NCBI GenBank assembly: GCA_030426385.1
Contig: JAUHYI010000034.1
Location: 1-44,920 of the forward strand
From: Phycisphaerae bacterium
GTDB taxonomy: Bacteria > Planctomycetota > Phycisphaerae > Phycisphaerales > Phycisphaeraceae
DNA length: 44,920 bases
Direction: 5' to 3'
Shown: positions 8,409 through 16,434 of the stretch, in pieces
Layout of the letters: each line of letters opens with the position of its first letter
Position numbering within the stretch: the stretch's first letter is position 1
Made by a program: the position numbers and the translations under genes
The notes under the pieces: generated by a model
Database searches by the model: none
What the model was told of the DNA's origin: nothing
Seen by the model: the letters and a program-made list of their open reading frames with translations, nothing else

Positions 8409-10781
8409 ATGCCGAACCGGCACGAATCGAATCGTCCGTCGCTGGCCACATACACCACCTGCCGATCATGGCTATGGGGTGCCGCCACATTATCGCTATG
8501 CCTGACGCTTAACTTCTCTGCGTCGGCCCAAAATAACAGTGGCAATGACCTGGGTGCGGCCTTGATGCAGGCTTTTGAAAACCTTAACGATACCAGTGGC
8601 GATTCCCAGAAAAACGCCACCCCCATGTCGCAACAACAATACGACGAGGTGCTCAATACCCTCGCAGGCAATGCCCCGGATACCCCCGCATTGCCGATCA
8701 CCGACGAACAGAAAAACTGGTGGGCGGACTTCAATCACTACGTTCGCATTGCTCGCCCCGAACTGGCCAAGGCATCGGTTGATTCCCTGCTTGGCGATGC
8801 CAGCAATCAGCAATTGCTCGATGTGATCGAAGCCAGCGATTACACCGACTATGAGCGCACCTTGATTCGCGCGGCCAAAGTTGAAACTCTTGCTGAAACC
8901 GTCAAAACCCTGACCCAGCGTATTCAACAAGCCAAGGTCGACCGCGCTCGCGATCAGCGTCGCATTGCCACCGACATCGCCGTGTTGGCTGAGGGTACCC
9001 GTCCCAATGCCAACGCCACCAGCCGTCTGGCTGCTGCTGGTCAGTATGCCGCGCCGCTGTTGCTCAACACGTTGCGTGATGAAAAACTCCAACGCCTGCA
9101 TCCCTATGTGCTGGCTGCAATGGTTTCCATCGGCCGCCCCATGGTCTATCCCCTGTCCACCGCCATCGCCGATTTGGAACCGGTCACGCAAGGCCAGGTC
9201 GCCCAGGCTCTCGCAGAAATCGGCTACCCCCGCACGTTGCCTTATCTCAAGGCCGTGATCGAGAACCCATCCACCGATCCCTCCGCCCGTGAAAAGATTC
9301 AGGCGGCCTACGACAATCTGTGCAAAAACATCGGCCTGCCCAACGATGTGTCAGCCGCGGAATTGTTTTTGACCCTCGGCGAAAACCTGTACACCACCCA
9401 CACCCAGGGCGGACTGATTGCCGGCTTCGATGCGGCCATCAACAAGGGGCTGGTCTGGCAATACACGCAGGACCTGGGACTGGTCTACGTGCCGGTTTCG
9501 GCTGAAATATATGGTGATGTGCTCGCACGCATGGCTGCCGCACGATCGCTCGAACTCAACGACACGCTCGATCAGGCGCTGTCCCTGTGGCTGGCCTCGA
9601 ACCTGCGACGCGAAAATCGCCTGCCCGCCGACCAGTCTGATCCCAGCTATCCATCATCGCTGGAACCGGGCGCGTACTACATCAAAATGTCGGGCCCACT
9701 GCGTCAGCATGATGTACTCGAACGAGCCATCAACGATCACGACGCCGACCTGGCCCTCGACGCCATCGCTGCATTACGAGCCACCGCTGGCGTCGATGCA
9801 CTGGTCAATCGACCCGGTGCGGTTCAACCCCTGCTGCGAGCATTGTCCTATCCCGATCGCCGCGTGCGATTCAACGCCGCATTCACCCTCACCCTGGCAC
9901 GTCCCATCGAATCGTTCCCCGGTTCAGGTCGCGTCGTCCCAGTCCTGGCTGAAGCAGTGCGTCAAACCGATGAAAAATATGCCATGGTCATCGCGGAGGA
10001 TCTCGAATCGCTCAACGTCATCAAAGCGTCACTCACCGAACTGGGCTACACCGCGTTTGGTGGCCTATCGCTCGAGGACGTGACCGATGAAGTTACCGCT
10101 GGTCCTGGCGTCGATCTGATTCTCACCAATCGTGATGTCGATGCCATCGGCAACCTCTTGCGTCAGACCGCGGTGCATTACAAACTCGGCGGCGTCCCTG
10201 TTATCGCGATCGTCACGCCCGGCGAAGAAATTCGCCTCAATCACGAATTCAAAAACGAATCACGATTGCAGTCCACGCTCGACAACGGCGATCAGGCGGC
10301 CCTGTCTTCGGCCGTGGCTCAGATGACCGAACAATACGTCGGCAACGCTATTGGCTCCGATGAAGCCACGAAGTTTGCCGTCGAAGCGTTGAGCCTGCTC
10401 GAATCCGTCGCCCTGATGCCTGCCGATGTGTACAACGTCGTCGATGCTCAGCCAGCCCTGATTCAAGCGACTCAGGATTCTCGTGACGACGTGGTCAATC
10501 ACGCCGCCCGCGTGTTGGCCTTGATTGATGATCTCGATGCCCAAAGCGCTATTGCTGACGCAGCCCTGAACCCAACGGTCGATGCGAGCCTGCAAATCCT
10601 GTTGCTCGACTCTCTGGCAGAATCGGCAAAACGCTACGGCAACAGTCTCAACGACGTGCAACTCGATAACCTCCTCGAACTGGTGCGCATCAGCAGTGGC
10701 GCCACCGCCGAGGCCGCTGCGATGGCGCACGGGGCATTGACCTTGCCCACTTCCAATGTGATTGAATTAATCGCTCAGTAA
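8409..10781 (+). CDS. Exported HEAT-repeat protein with receiver-like domain
   Basis: The protein has 790 residues from ATG 8409 (a TTG at 8403 is also in frame). GGGAG at 8394-8398 is 10 bases before the ATG. A signal peptide is evident (WLWGAATLSLCLTLNFSASAQ). The body is largely helical with HEAT-type units, for example around residues 195-300 (LLNTLRDEKLQRLHPYVLAA, then IGYPRTLPYLKAVI) and 450-515. Residues about 520-605 look like a response-regulator receiver fold: an acidic AEDLES turn, VDLILTN, and PVIAIVTPGEE. Asn sits where the phosphorylated Asp would be. HEAT repeats bind proteins; the receiver-like insert suggests a phosphorylation-independent interaction module. The function is unknown. 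It is likely periplasmic and monocistronic. Confidence 0.75.
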   Translation: MPNRHESNRPSLATYTTCRSWLWGAATLSLCLTLNFSASAQNNSGNDLGAALMQAFENLNDTSGDSQKNATPMSQQQYDEVLNTLAGNAPDTPALPITDEQKNWWADFNHYVRIARPELAKASVDSLLGDASNQQLLDVIEASDYTDYERTLIRAAKVETLAETVKTLTQRIQQAKVDRARDQRRIATDIAVLAEGTRPNANATSRLAAAGQYAAPLLLNTLRDEKLQRLHPYVLAAMVSIGRPMVYPLSTAIADLEPVTQGQVAQALAEIGYPRTLPYLKAVIENPSTDPSAREKIQAAYDNLCKNIGLPNDVSAAELFLTLGENLYTTHTQGGLIAGFDAAINKGLVWQYTQDLGLVYVPVSAEIYGDVLARMAAARSLELNDTLDQALSLWLASNLRRENRLPADQSDPSYPSSLEPGAYYIKMSGPLRQHDVLERAINDHDADLALDAIAALRATAGVDALVNRPGAVQPLLRALSYPDRRVRFNAAFTLTLARPIESFPGSGRVVPVLAEAVRQTDEKYAMVIAEDLESLNVIKASLTELGYTAFGGLSLEDVTDEVTAGPGVDLILTNRDVDAIGNLLRQTAVHYKLGGVPVIAIVTPGEEIRLNHEFKNESRLQSTLDNGDQAALSSAVAQMTEQYVGNAIGSDEATKFAVEALSLLESVALMPADVYNVVDAQPALIQATQDSRDDVVNHAARVLALIDDLDAQSAIADAALNPTVDASLQILLLDSLAESAKRYGNSLNDVQLDNLLELVRISSGATAEAAAMAHGALTLPTSNVIELIAQ

Positions 10782-10848
10782 AGATTCAAATTCAAACGTA
10801 AAATCCAAGTGTCAGGCACATCGTTCAAATAGACTGTTTTTACCGATT

Positions 10849-11049
10849 GTGGTATCGGCGACTGTTGCTGTGACTATCGCCTTGTCGATAGCTGTCATAT
10901 CGCATCCATGCCATGGCTATGGCCAGGGTCATAACTCATACCCCTGCCGCCTATCTCCGGCCTGGACGTGCGTTCGTGTTCGCGAATATGACAATCATGC
11001 GGTCCTGCTTTGCCACTTCCACCCACCGAACTACACGCCCCCACGTTGA
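10849..11049 (+). pseudogene. Signal-peptide-like frame, possible 5' part of a frameshifted small gene
   Basis: From GTG 10849 the frame encodes a hydrophobic leader (VVSATVAVTIALSIAVIS), followed by HPCHGYGQGHNS and about 35 residues rich in Cys and His, ending at 11049. Basic residues precede the leader if translation begins earlier at a non-ATG codon. The frame overlaps the start of the 11010-11318 frame, which has no leader and no ATG. The simplest reading is one exported protein broken by a frameshift near 11010-11049, but two separate short genes cannot be excluded. Confidence 0.35.
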
Positions 11050-11318
11050 CCGGCGTCCTTTGCACAGAAGAAGCCGGGCGTAATCACTATCTCGAATTGC
11101 AAATCACCGCCAGTGGCTACAAATACAAAGCCTACCTGGTCAATCCGATCGATCTGGCGACGCAATTTCCAGTGGGCCAAGCCAACATCCAAAAACGTTT
11201 CGAAGCACCCACCACCAGCGTGCAGTTTTATCGCGATCGTGCCATGATCGAATTCTGGGGCGAGGATGGTTTGCTGTCCACCGTCAAGTGCAGCGATGTG
11301 AAACTGACCCGCGCGTAA
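11010..11318 (+). CDS. Small hypothetical protein (possibly C-terminal part of a frameshifted gene)
   Basis: The 102-codon frame has a TTG as its first usable start; an in-frame stop lies at 10989. The portion from LTGVLCTEEAGRNHY onward has alternating hydrophobic and polar residues typical of a small beta-sheet domain (HYLELQITASGYKYKAYLV, SVQFYRDRAMIEFWGEDG). I recognise no family. The preceding overlapping frame carries a signal-peptide-like segment without a following domain, so the two may be one gene with a shift of frame. It lies downstream of the HEAT-repeat gene on the same strand. Confidence 0.5.
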   Translation: MPLPPTELHAPTLTGVLCTEEAGRNHYLELQITASGYKYKAYLVNPIDLATQFPVGQANIQKRFEAPTTSVQFYRDRAMIEFWGEDGLLSTVKCSDVKLTRA

Positions 11319-11417
11319 AACAAACTTTCATCTGTACCAGCGGTTTGTTGACGGTAACGCGCCGCCCAAAAGCACGGCAACACATTTGGCATCAATTGGC
11401 GTCAATAAGATTGTTTT

Positions 11418-11489
11418 GATAGCCCGCCGACGGCGTCGGCGCGGCAGGTTATCCGCTTAGATCCGCGCCGACGCCGTCGGCGGGCTGTC
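11418..11489. repeat. Perfect 24-bp inverted repeat (strong hairpin)
   Basis: The arms at 11421-11444 and 11463-11486 are exact reverse complements (AGCCCGCCGACGGCGTCGGC... on the left), and three more pairs, one of them a wobble, extend the stem to 27 bp. The loop is 18 bases. It lies between the end of the plus-strand small gene and the terminator of the minus-strand RNase P RNA. No T run follows, so it is not a classic intrinsic terminator. It may be a REP-type element or a bidirectional transcription barrier. Confidence 0.85.
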
Positions 11490-11500
11490 ACCAAACCCAT

Positions 11501-11538
11501 AAAAAAAAACACGACCCCCACTTTCGCGGGAGTCGTGT
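11501..11538 (-). terminator. Rho-independent terminator of rnpB
   Basis: Read on the minus strand, CACGACTCCCGC, a short loop and GTGGGGGTCGTG form a stem. A run of nine T follows immediately (plus strand A run 11501-11509). It lies directly after the 3' end of the RNase P RNA. Confidence 0.85.
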
Positions 11539-11539
11539 G

Positions 11540-12088
11540 CATGACGCAACCTCATAAGCCGAATCCTGTCCCCCCCCACATTTCCCCAGTGCTACTGACG
11601 ATGTCAGGTCTGCGGGGGAAAACGTGGGGGGGGTGACGACCATTTCTCTGGGCTGAGCGTTACCGTTCAGCTCAAGCGGCCTACCCGCTGTCATGTGGCC
11701 GGACCAGCCTGACAGCATATTTGGCCTTGCACGCGGTGGGGCTTGCCTTGCCATCGTTGTCGCCAACGACGCGGTGCGCTCTTACCGCACCATTTCACCC
11801 TTACCCCCCACCCCCGAAAATTTTCCCTGTGCCAACTTGCACCATGCTGTGGCAACCTGCAAAACCCACACGGCATTCGATTACGGTCTTCGATCATCAA
11901 CTTCGATCGCCGTTGTGGCTTGCAAGTGAAAACTTCCGGGGGTGGGGGGCGGTATCTTTTCTGTGGCGCTATCCCGTGCTGGCACGTCACCATGCCAACA
12001 GGTGGGCGTTACCCACCACCGTGTCCTATCGTGTTCGGACTTTCCTCTGACTGGATCACCAGGCAGCGATCGTCTCAGTCACGTCATG
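11540..12088 (-). ncRNA. rnpB: RNase P RNA (bacterial type)
   Basis: This is the catalytic RNA that trims the 5' leader of pre-tRNAs. Conserved blocks appear in order on the minus strand: GAGGAAAGTCCGAACAC near 12053-12037, ACAGAAAAGATACCGCC near 11967-11951, GGTAAGGGTGAAA with GGTGCGGTAAGAGCGCACCG near 11803-11770, and ACAGGATTCGGCTTATG near 11570-11553. The ends pair as helix P1 (12078-12088 with 11540-11550, including G-U pairs). At about 549 nt it is longer than usual. Helix P12 is extended to about 146 nt (11804-11949), closed by 22-bp arms. A second C/G-rich helix pairs 11570-11587 with 11614-11633. A TAGAAT -10-like box lies just upstream (12094-12099). Confidence 0.95.
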
Positions 12089-12093
12089 ACGTT

Positions 12094-12099
12094 ATTCTA
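12094..12099 (-). promoter_or_regulatory. Probable -10 box of rnpB
   Basis: TAGAAT on the minus strand lies about six bases before the predicted 5' end of the RNase P RNA. The -35 region is weak or absent at the expected distance. Confidence 0.45.
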
Positions 12100-12224
12100 C
12101 CATGATCATGCGTGGTTCATGCGTGCGAATTAAAATGCTCCACTTGGCCCACTTGGCATTCAATTGGTCTTCTTGCAACGACCAAGCAAGCGGAACATCT
12201 CACGCTCTGGTAAATTTTGTTGAC

Positions 12225-13343
12225 ATGGCTGATCGAACCAATGTGCCCGAGGTGGTGGTCTGGACCGATGCGCGTCACGCGCAGGCGGTGGATGGCTTGC
12301 TGGCCTTGATGCTCGAAGCGGGCGATACGATCGAACTGTTGGCCATCGGCGGGCCACGCGTGGCAGCTGTCGATGCCATCGCCAAAAAATATAACGCTCC
12401 CCGCACCGATGATCTGCGGCATTTACTCGTCGAATATCCTGCGTCGCAAGTGCTGCTCGCGGACGAAAACGGCGTCTCGCTCGACGACCTGGCATTGGCT
12501 GCGCGACAGTCGCAAGGCGTGGCGATGCTCGAACCCGCGGTCGCTGACCTGTCCGAACACACCACGCTCATGGCCAAGCTCACCAGCGAGTCGGCGATCA
12601 TCGAATTGCTACCCGCGTTCGATCGGGCGCCGGGCTGGTCAGGCGCAGCTGACCCCACCGAAGCTCTGGGCAAAGTCGAATCGGTGAGCATGATCAGCCT
12701 GGGCACCGCAGGCGGTCAATCACTATTCGCGCGTTTGTACGACGCCTGGCGGATGGTGCTATCAGTCAGCGACGCGCCGGAAACCATCGATGCCTCACTG
12801 GCTGGACCCTTGACCGAAGCGCCTCAGGACCTGCGGGCACTGACAGGGCATCTGGCTATCCACGCTCGGCTCGGCCACGGACGATCCGCAGTGCTCCAAG
12901 TCAGCGATCGCGGCGGCCCCATGTCCCGAACCCTGCACGTCATCGGCGACAAGGCTCGACTGCGCGTCAGCGATACCGATTACGACCTGCACGACATCGC
13001 CGGCCCCCTCATCGACCAATCCCCCACACACGCTCCTCCACACGCCACGCCTGGCCCCCAAGCTTCTCTTGGTGATCCACAAAATTCTGGGGCGGCCATC
13101 CATGATCATGATGCGGCGGAAACTGCCACAACATCGGACAACGCGTCGGATACCCGTCCCGACCCTACGGAGCGGTTCGTCCAATTGGCCGCGGACCATT
13201 GGCGACATGTCATTCAACGACGCAGCAGTGGCAGCCGACCGATCAGCGTCGCCGCGATCCTGTCCTGCGCAGCGGCAACCTTGCTAAGTACACGCACCGG
13301 ACAACCCGAAAGCCCCGCCACCCTCCTCGCCATGAAACGCTAA
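12225..13343 (+). CDS. Gfo/Idh/MocA-like protein, probably non-catalytic
   Basis: The protein has 372 residues from ATG 12225 (MADRTNVPEVVVWTD). The frame extends upstream to 12102, but that would run into the rnpB promoter. The overall pattern resembles the Gfo/Idh/MocA oxidoreductase layout. An N-terminal alpha/beta domain of about 120 residues is followed by a beta-rich domain (HVIGDKARLRVSDTDYDL) and a C-terminal helix ending LLSTRTGQPES. However, the nucleotide-binding GxGxxA/G turn is replaced by WTDARHAQ, and the EKP lysine motif reads LEPAVAD. Residues about 265-320 are a low-complexity Pro/His/Ala insert. Dinucleotide-dependent catalysis is unlikely. The family assignment is by eye and only moderately secure. 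The stop is followed by a C run. Confidence 0.6.
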   Translation: MADRTNVPEVVVWTDARHAQAVDGLLALMLEAGDTIELLAIGGPRVAAVDAIAKKYNAPRTDDLRHLLVEYPASQVLLADENGVSLDDLALAARQSQGVAMLEPAVADLSEHTTLMAKLTSESAIIELLPAFDRAPGWSGAADPTEALGKVESVSMISLGTAGGQSLFARLYDAWRMVLSVSDAPETIDASLAGPLTEAPQDLRALTGHLAIHARLGHGRSAVLQVSDRGGPMSRTLHVIGDKARLRVSDTDYDLHDIAGPLIDQSPTHAPPHATPGPQASLGDPQNSGAAIHDHDAAETATTSDNASDTRPDPTERFVQLAADHWRHVIQRRSSGSRPISVAAILSCAAATLLSTRTGQPESPATLLAMKR

Positions 13344-13600
13344 CCCCCCCACACTCTCTCCCGCATTTTCTCTGCGCGTTTTCGATGCTTTTGGGATGCA
13401 TTTCTACGCATACGTTTTTTCCCGCAATTCCCATGGTCCCCCCCGAGATCTTGCGAATTTTGTGCCTTTCTGTTGGCTAGATCACCCGTCAATTTTTCGC
13501 ACCTCCTGAATCAGGCAAACCCGATGATGATCGAAAACCCGCAAAAATCCTGTGTCATGGGCAGTGGATACGAATGACGATGAATCCTCGCAATCAGACT

Positions 13601-13638
13601 CATGCCAGCTCCCGGTGAATACGATGGGGCCTGGCATG
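13601..13638. repeat. Small hairpin carrying the TCCCGGTGAATAC motif
   Basis: CATGCCAG (13601-13608) and CTGGCATG (13631-13638) form an 8-bp stem, extended inside by TCCC/GGGG. The loop side carries AGCTCCCGGTGAATAC, identical to the centre of the dispersed 88-nt element but without its second half. Confidence 0.65.
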
Positions 13639-13672
13639 ACACCAATCCCACAAAAACACGCGTGGTTTAGTA

Positions 13673-13753
13673 TGTTAGCCGTCGCCTTTATGGCGGCGCG
13701 ATGGCCTGTGTTTTGCACCACGATACACGCCGCCATGAAGGCGGCGGCTAACA
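13673..13753. repeat. 81-bp palindromic element with 26-bp arms
   Basis: The left arm 13673-13698 (TGTTAGCCGTCGCCTTTATG...) and right arm 13728-13753 pair over 26 bp with two mismatches, both giving G-U pairs in one RNA sense. The spacer is 29 bases. It has the form of a MITE or REP-type element. No second copy was seen in the window. Confidence 0.75.
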
Positions 13754-13962
13754 CGGTAGTTCTAATTGGAATGCGTATGACGCACTAATACGGTGCATTT
13801 ATCATGCCGAGGGCGTGATCAACCGATAGGAGATTTCGGTGGAAATCTAAGGGTCAGCTTGACAGTCTGGTGGTTCATCCTAGACTCTTTAGCCTCGGGA
13901 GCATCGCGAAGCCTATCGGTGATTAAACTGGTATGATTCGCGGTACAAACTCGTTGACTTGT

Positions 13963-14034
13963 TAGCCCGTGGTGTAATCGGTAACACATCAGTTTTTGGT
14001 ACTGACATTCCTGGTTCGAGTCCAGGCGGGCTAG
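13963..14034 (+). tRNA. tRNA-Gln (anticodon TTG)
   Basis: The acceptor arm TAGCCCG pairs with CGGGCTA. The anticodon stem TCAGT/ACTGA encloses loop TTTTGGT with anticodon TTG, which reads CAA. The T arm is CCTGG-TTCGAGT-CCAGG. The 3' CCA is not encoded; the discriminator is G. A TATGAT box lies about 25 bases upstream. Confidence 0.95.
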
Positions 14035-14107
14035 TTCGACGGCCGGGTGGGAAAACGTGCGGGGCCGGGCGGGGCAGAGATGGTTCACGATCGATGGCTT
14101 CTGGGCG

Positions 14108-14974
14108 ATGTATCGGGAGTATTGCGTTATTTCAGTCAAGCCGCCTCATGCGATCCTGCTCGCCGCTGGCCGTGGTACCCGCATGGGGGACGAAGGCCGC
14201 GCCAAAGTCTTGTATGAAGTCGCTGGCCGACCCATGATCCAATGGGTGATTAAGGCATGCCAGGACGCAGGCGTGGAACGTTGCGTGGTGATCGTGGGAT
14301 ATCAGGGCGAAGAAGTTCAGGCCGCCTGCGAATCCATGGGCGGATGCGAATTTGCTTGGCAACACGAACAAAACGGCACCGGCCATGCCGCTCTGATGGC
14401 CGCCCCACTCTTTCAAAATCACGAAAACTCAGATGATTATGATGACCGCGAAGTGTTCGTCCTTTGCGGTGATGGGCCGTTGATTCGCAGCGCGACTCTG
14501 ACAACATTACTCAACACCCACCGGACGACGCAAGCCTCGGCGACGATGGCCACCGCGGTGCTCGATGATCCAACCGGATACGGCCGGGTCTTGCGCAATA
14601 GCACCGGCGGCTTCGATCGCATCGTGGAACAAAAAGACGCGACGCCCGAGCAATTGGCCATCTGTGAAATCAATCCGAGCTATTACTGCTTCGGGGTGAA
14701 AGAACTTTTCACCACATTGGGGAAAGTGAGCAACACAAACGCTCAGGGCGAGTATTATCTAACCGACGTCCCGGGCCTGCTCGCCGAAGCGGGCCGAACC
14801 GTCAGTGTGGTCGATGCGGTGCCTCCGAGTGATGTGCTAGGCATCAATACCACCGAACAATTAGCCATTGTGGATGCCGAGATGCGTTCGCGATTGGCCC
14901 AAGCCAATACCGCTTCAAAGTCGCCCTCGTCATCCACCGGATCGCCAACACCAACATCGCGATCGACTGGCTGA
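14108..14974 (+). CDS. GlmU-type UDP-GlcNAc pyrophosphorylase, nucleotidyltransferase domain only
   Basis: The protein has 288 residues from ATG 14108 (MYREYCVISVKPPH). The frame opens earlier at 14057, but this overlaps the tRNA trailer, and no start has a strong ribosome-binding site. Signature elements: LLAAGRGTRM near the N-terminus, AKVLYEVAGRPMI, QNGTGHAALMAA, the metal-binding VLCGDGPLI, and GEYYLTDVPGLL. These place it with the N-terminal uridylyltransferase half of GlmU, which makes UDP-GlcNAc from UTP and GlcNAc-1-phosphate for peptidoglycan or other glycans. The left-handed beta-helix acetyltransferase half is absent; the protein ends in a Ser/Thr/Pro tail. It is followed by prs and rplY, a neighbourhood usual for glmU. 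Confidence 0.85.
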   Translation: MYREYCVISVKPPHAILLAAGRGTRMGDEGRAKVLYEVAGRPMIQWVIKACQDAGVERCVVIVGYQGEEVQAACESMGGCEFAWQHEQNGTGHAALMAAPLFQNHENSDDYDDREVFVLCGDGPLIRSATLTTLLNTHRTTQASATMATAVLDDPTGYGRVLRNSTGGFDRIVEQKDATPEQLAICEINPSYYCFGVKELFTTLGKVSNTNAQGEYYLTDVPGLLAEAGRTVSVVDAVPPSDVLGINTTEQLAIVDAEMRSRLAQANTASKSPSSSTGSPTPTSRSTG

Positions 14975-15019
14975 ATTCATGTTCATCCCTCCCCCTCGCA
15001 CAGGTTTACTGATAATCCC

Positions 15020-16000
15020 ATGAGTAGTTCCGACGCCAACGCTATCAAGGTTTTCGCCGGTCGCGCCAGTCGTGAATTGGCCGACCGCATCTGTGGTTAT
15101 CTGCAATTACCGTTGGGGCAAGGCCACACGGATATGTTTCCTGACGGGGAACTGATTGTAAAACTGGAAGAGGACGTGCGCGGCCGTGACTGTTTTGTCG
15201 TGCAATCAACCTATCATCCAGTCAATGCCCACCTGATGGAATTGCTGATTTATATCGACTGCCTGCGTCGAGCCTCCGCACGACGAATCACCGCGGTGTT
15301 GCCCTACTTTGGCTATGCTCGTCAAGATCGCAAAGACGAAGGCCGCACGCCGATCACCGGCAAACTGGTCGCCAACCTGATCGAGACCGCCGGTGCCGAT
15401 CGTGTGCTGGCGTTGGATTTACATGCCGAGCAGATTCAGGGATTTTTCGATATCCCAGTGGACCACCTGCACGCAGCGCCGGTCATTGTGAATCACCTGG
15501 AATCCTTCAAATCCGAATTGGGCCCGATCACTCTGGTGAGTCCTGACGTGGGCAATGTGAAAGTGGCCAGCAAGTACGCGAGCTGGCTGGGCGGGGATTT
15601 TGCCATCATCGATAAACGCCGAAAAAGCGGAACCGAAGTCGAAATGTCAACCATCATCGGCGAAGTTGAAGGCCGAACCGTGCTGATGGTCGACGACATG
15701 ATTTCTACCGGCGGGACGATCTGCGAAGCCGCCAAACTGGTCAAAAGCAAGGGCGCGGTCCGGGTGATTGCTGCCTGTACGCACCCGGTGCTGGTCGGGC
15801 TGGCCCTCGAACGCCTGGCTGATTCGCCCATCGAAAAAGTGATCACCACCGACACCATCCCCACCAATCCCCGCTGTGAAAAGCTGGCGGACAAAATCGT
15901 CGAACTGTCGGTCAGCGAACTGCTCGGCGAAGCCATCCACCGTATCCATCACGACATGTCGGTCTCCAGCCTGTTCCACCATTCCCGTGGCAAAGACTAA
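15020..16000 (+). CDS. prs: Ribose-phosphate pyrophosphokinase (PRPP synthetase)
   Basis: The protein has 326 residues, close to the usual length of about 315. It makes PRPP from ribose-5-phosphate and ATP, feeding purine, pyrimidine, His, Trp and NAD synthesis. Visible motifs: IKVFAGRASRELADRI at the N-terminus, FPDGELIVKLEEDVRGRD, the catalytic flexible-loop region YFGYARQDRKDEGRTPITGK, DLHAEQIQGFFDIPVDHL, and the PRPP-binding loop MVDDMISTGGTICEAA. The start ATG 15020 lies 45 bases after the glmU-like stop and probably belongs to one transcript. A C-rich tract and a hairpin follow. Confidence 0.95.
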   Translation: MSSSDANAIKVFAGRASRELADRICGYLQLPLGQGHTDMFPDGELIVKLEEDVRGRDCFVVQSTYHPVNAHLMELLIYIDCLRRASARRITAVLPYFGYARQDRKDEGRTPITGKLVANLIETAGADRVLALDLHAEQIQGFFDIPVDHLHAAPVIVNHLESFKSELGPITLVSPDVGNVKVASKYASWLGGDFAIIDKRRKSGTEVEMSTIIGEVEGRTVLMVDDMISTGGTICEAAKLVKSKGAVRVIAACTHPVLVGLALERLADSPIEKVITTDTIPTNPRCEKLADKIVELSVSELLGEAIHRIHHDMSVSSLFHHSRGKD

Positions 16001-16075
16001 GATCAAACGGATCTCACCGCGCCCGCAGCAGTCTCCCGCGCTCTGCGTCTTGACACCACCCCCCCACCCCGTAAA

Positions 16076-16100
16076 CCCCCGGTATTCACCGGGGGCTAGC
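16076..16100. repeat. Solo hairpin related to the dispersed element, after prs
   Basis: CCCCCGGT and ACCGGGGG (16076-16083, 16088-16095) form an 8-bp stem with loop ATTC, followed by CTAGC. On the minus strand it reads GCTAGCCCCCGGTGAATACC, nearly identical to the core of the 88-nt element, but the flanking arms are missing. No T run follows, so intrinsic termination is doubtful. Confidence 0.65.
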
Positions 16101-16141
16101 ACGATTCTATCCCACAACCGATCCAATCGTAATGTTTGATG

Positions 16142-16174
16142 TTTAGCGGGCGACGCGCAGCGTCCCGCGTTTTA
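16142..16174. repeat. Short palindromic repeat, copy 1 (TTTAGCGGGCGACGCG type)
   Basis: TTTAGCGGGCGACGCGCAGC, followed by GTCCCGCG, folds as an interrupted hairpin. A near-identical copy occurs at 34832-34860, so this is a second repeat family, distinct from the 88-nt one. Confidence 0.6.
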
Positions 16175-16318
16175 ATTGCCACGGGTGACTGCGACTAGCA
16201 GGCCAAAAAAAGCTATAATCCCTACCCAATTCGAGCCCATTCGAGCCTGATTTGACCCAATTCGCACGAGTTCATTTCGCCTGAAAACGGCCTCTCTCGA
16301 GTGGCTCCCCATCGGGTT

Positions 16319-16347
16319 TTGATCCCTGAGGCGATGGTTGTTACAAT
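16319..16347 (+). promoter_or_regulatory. Probable sigma-70-type promoter for rplY
   Basis: TTGATC (16319-16324) and TACAAT (16342-16347) are separated by 17 bases, the ideal spacing. The rplY start is 88 bases downstream. This suggests rplY and pth can be expressed independently of prs. Confidence 0.45.
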
Positions 16348-16434
16348 ACAGGGCTCGGCAACCCGAGACTGATTCGGCGAATAACGCCCCAATTACTGCC
16401 CCCCAATTATTGCCCCCCAAGCTGGAGCTATGCG

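Larger units (their letters stand above)
13344..13962. other. 620-base intergenic region with two hairpin elements, no gene seen
   Basis: The region begins with a C-rich tract after the upstream stop. It holds an inverted repeat at 13601-13638 and a longer one at 13673-13753, then the leader of tRNA-Gln. Several short frames occur on both strands but follow the palindromes and look non-coding. Confidence 0.6.

Noticed and set aside
13482..13754. 90-codon minus-strand frame
   Set aside because: It consists largely of translated palindromic repeat sequence and has no start signal.
13819..14139. 106-codon minus-strand frame across tRNA-Gln
   Set aside because: It reads antisense through the tRNA; the LDSNQE-type string is the well-known artefact of translating tRNA genes.
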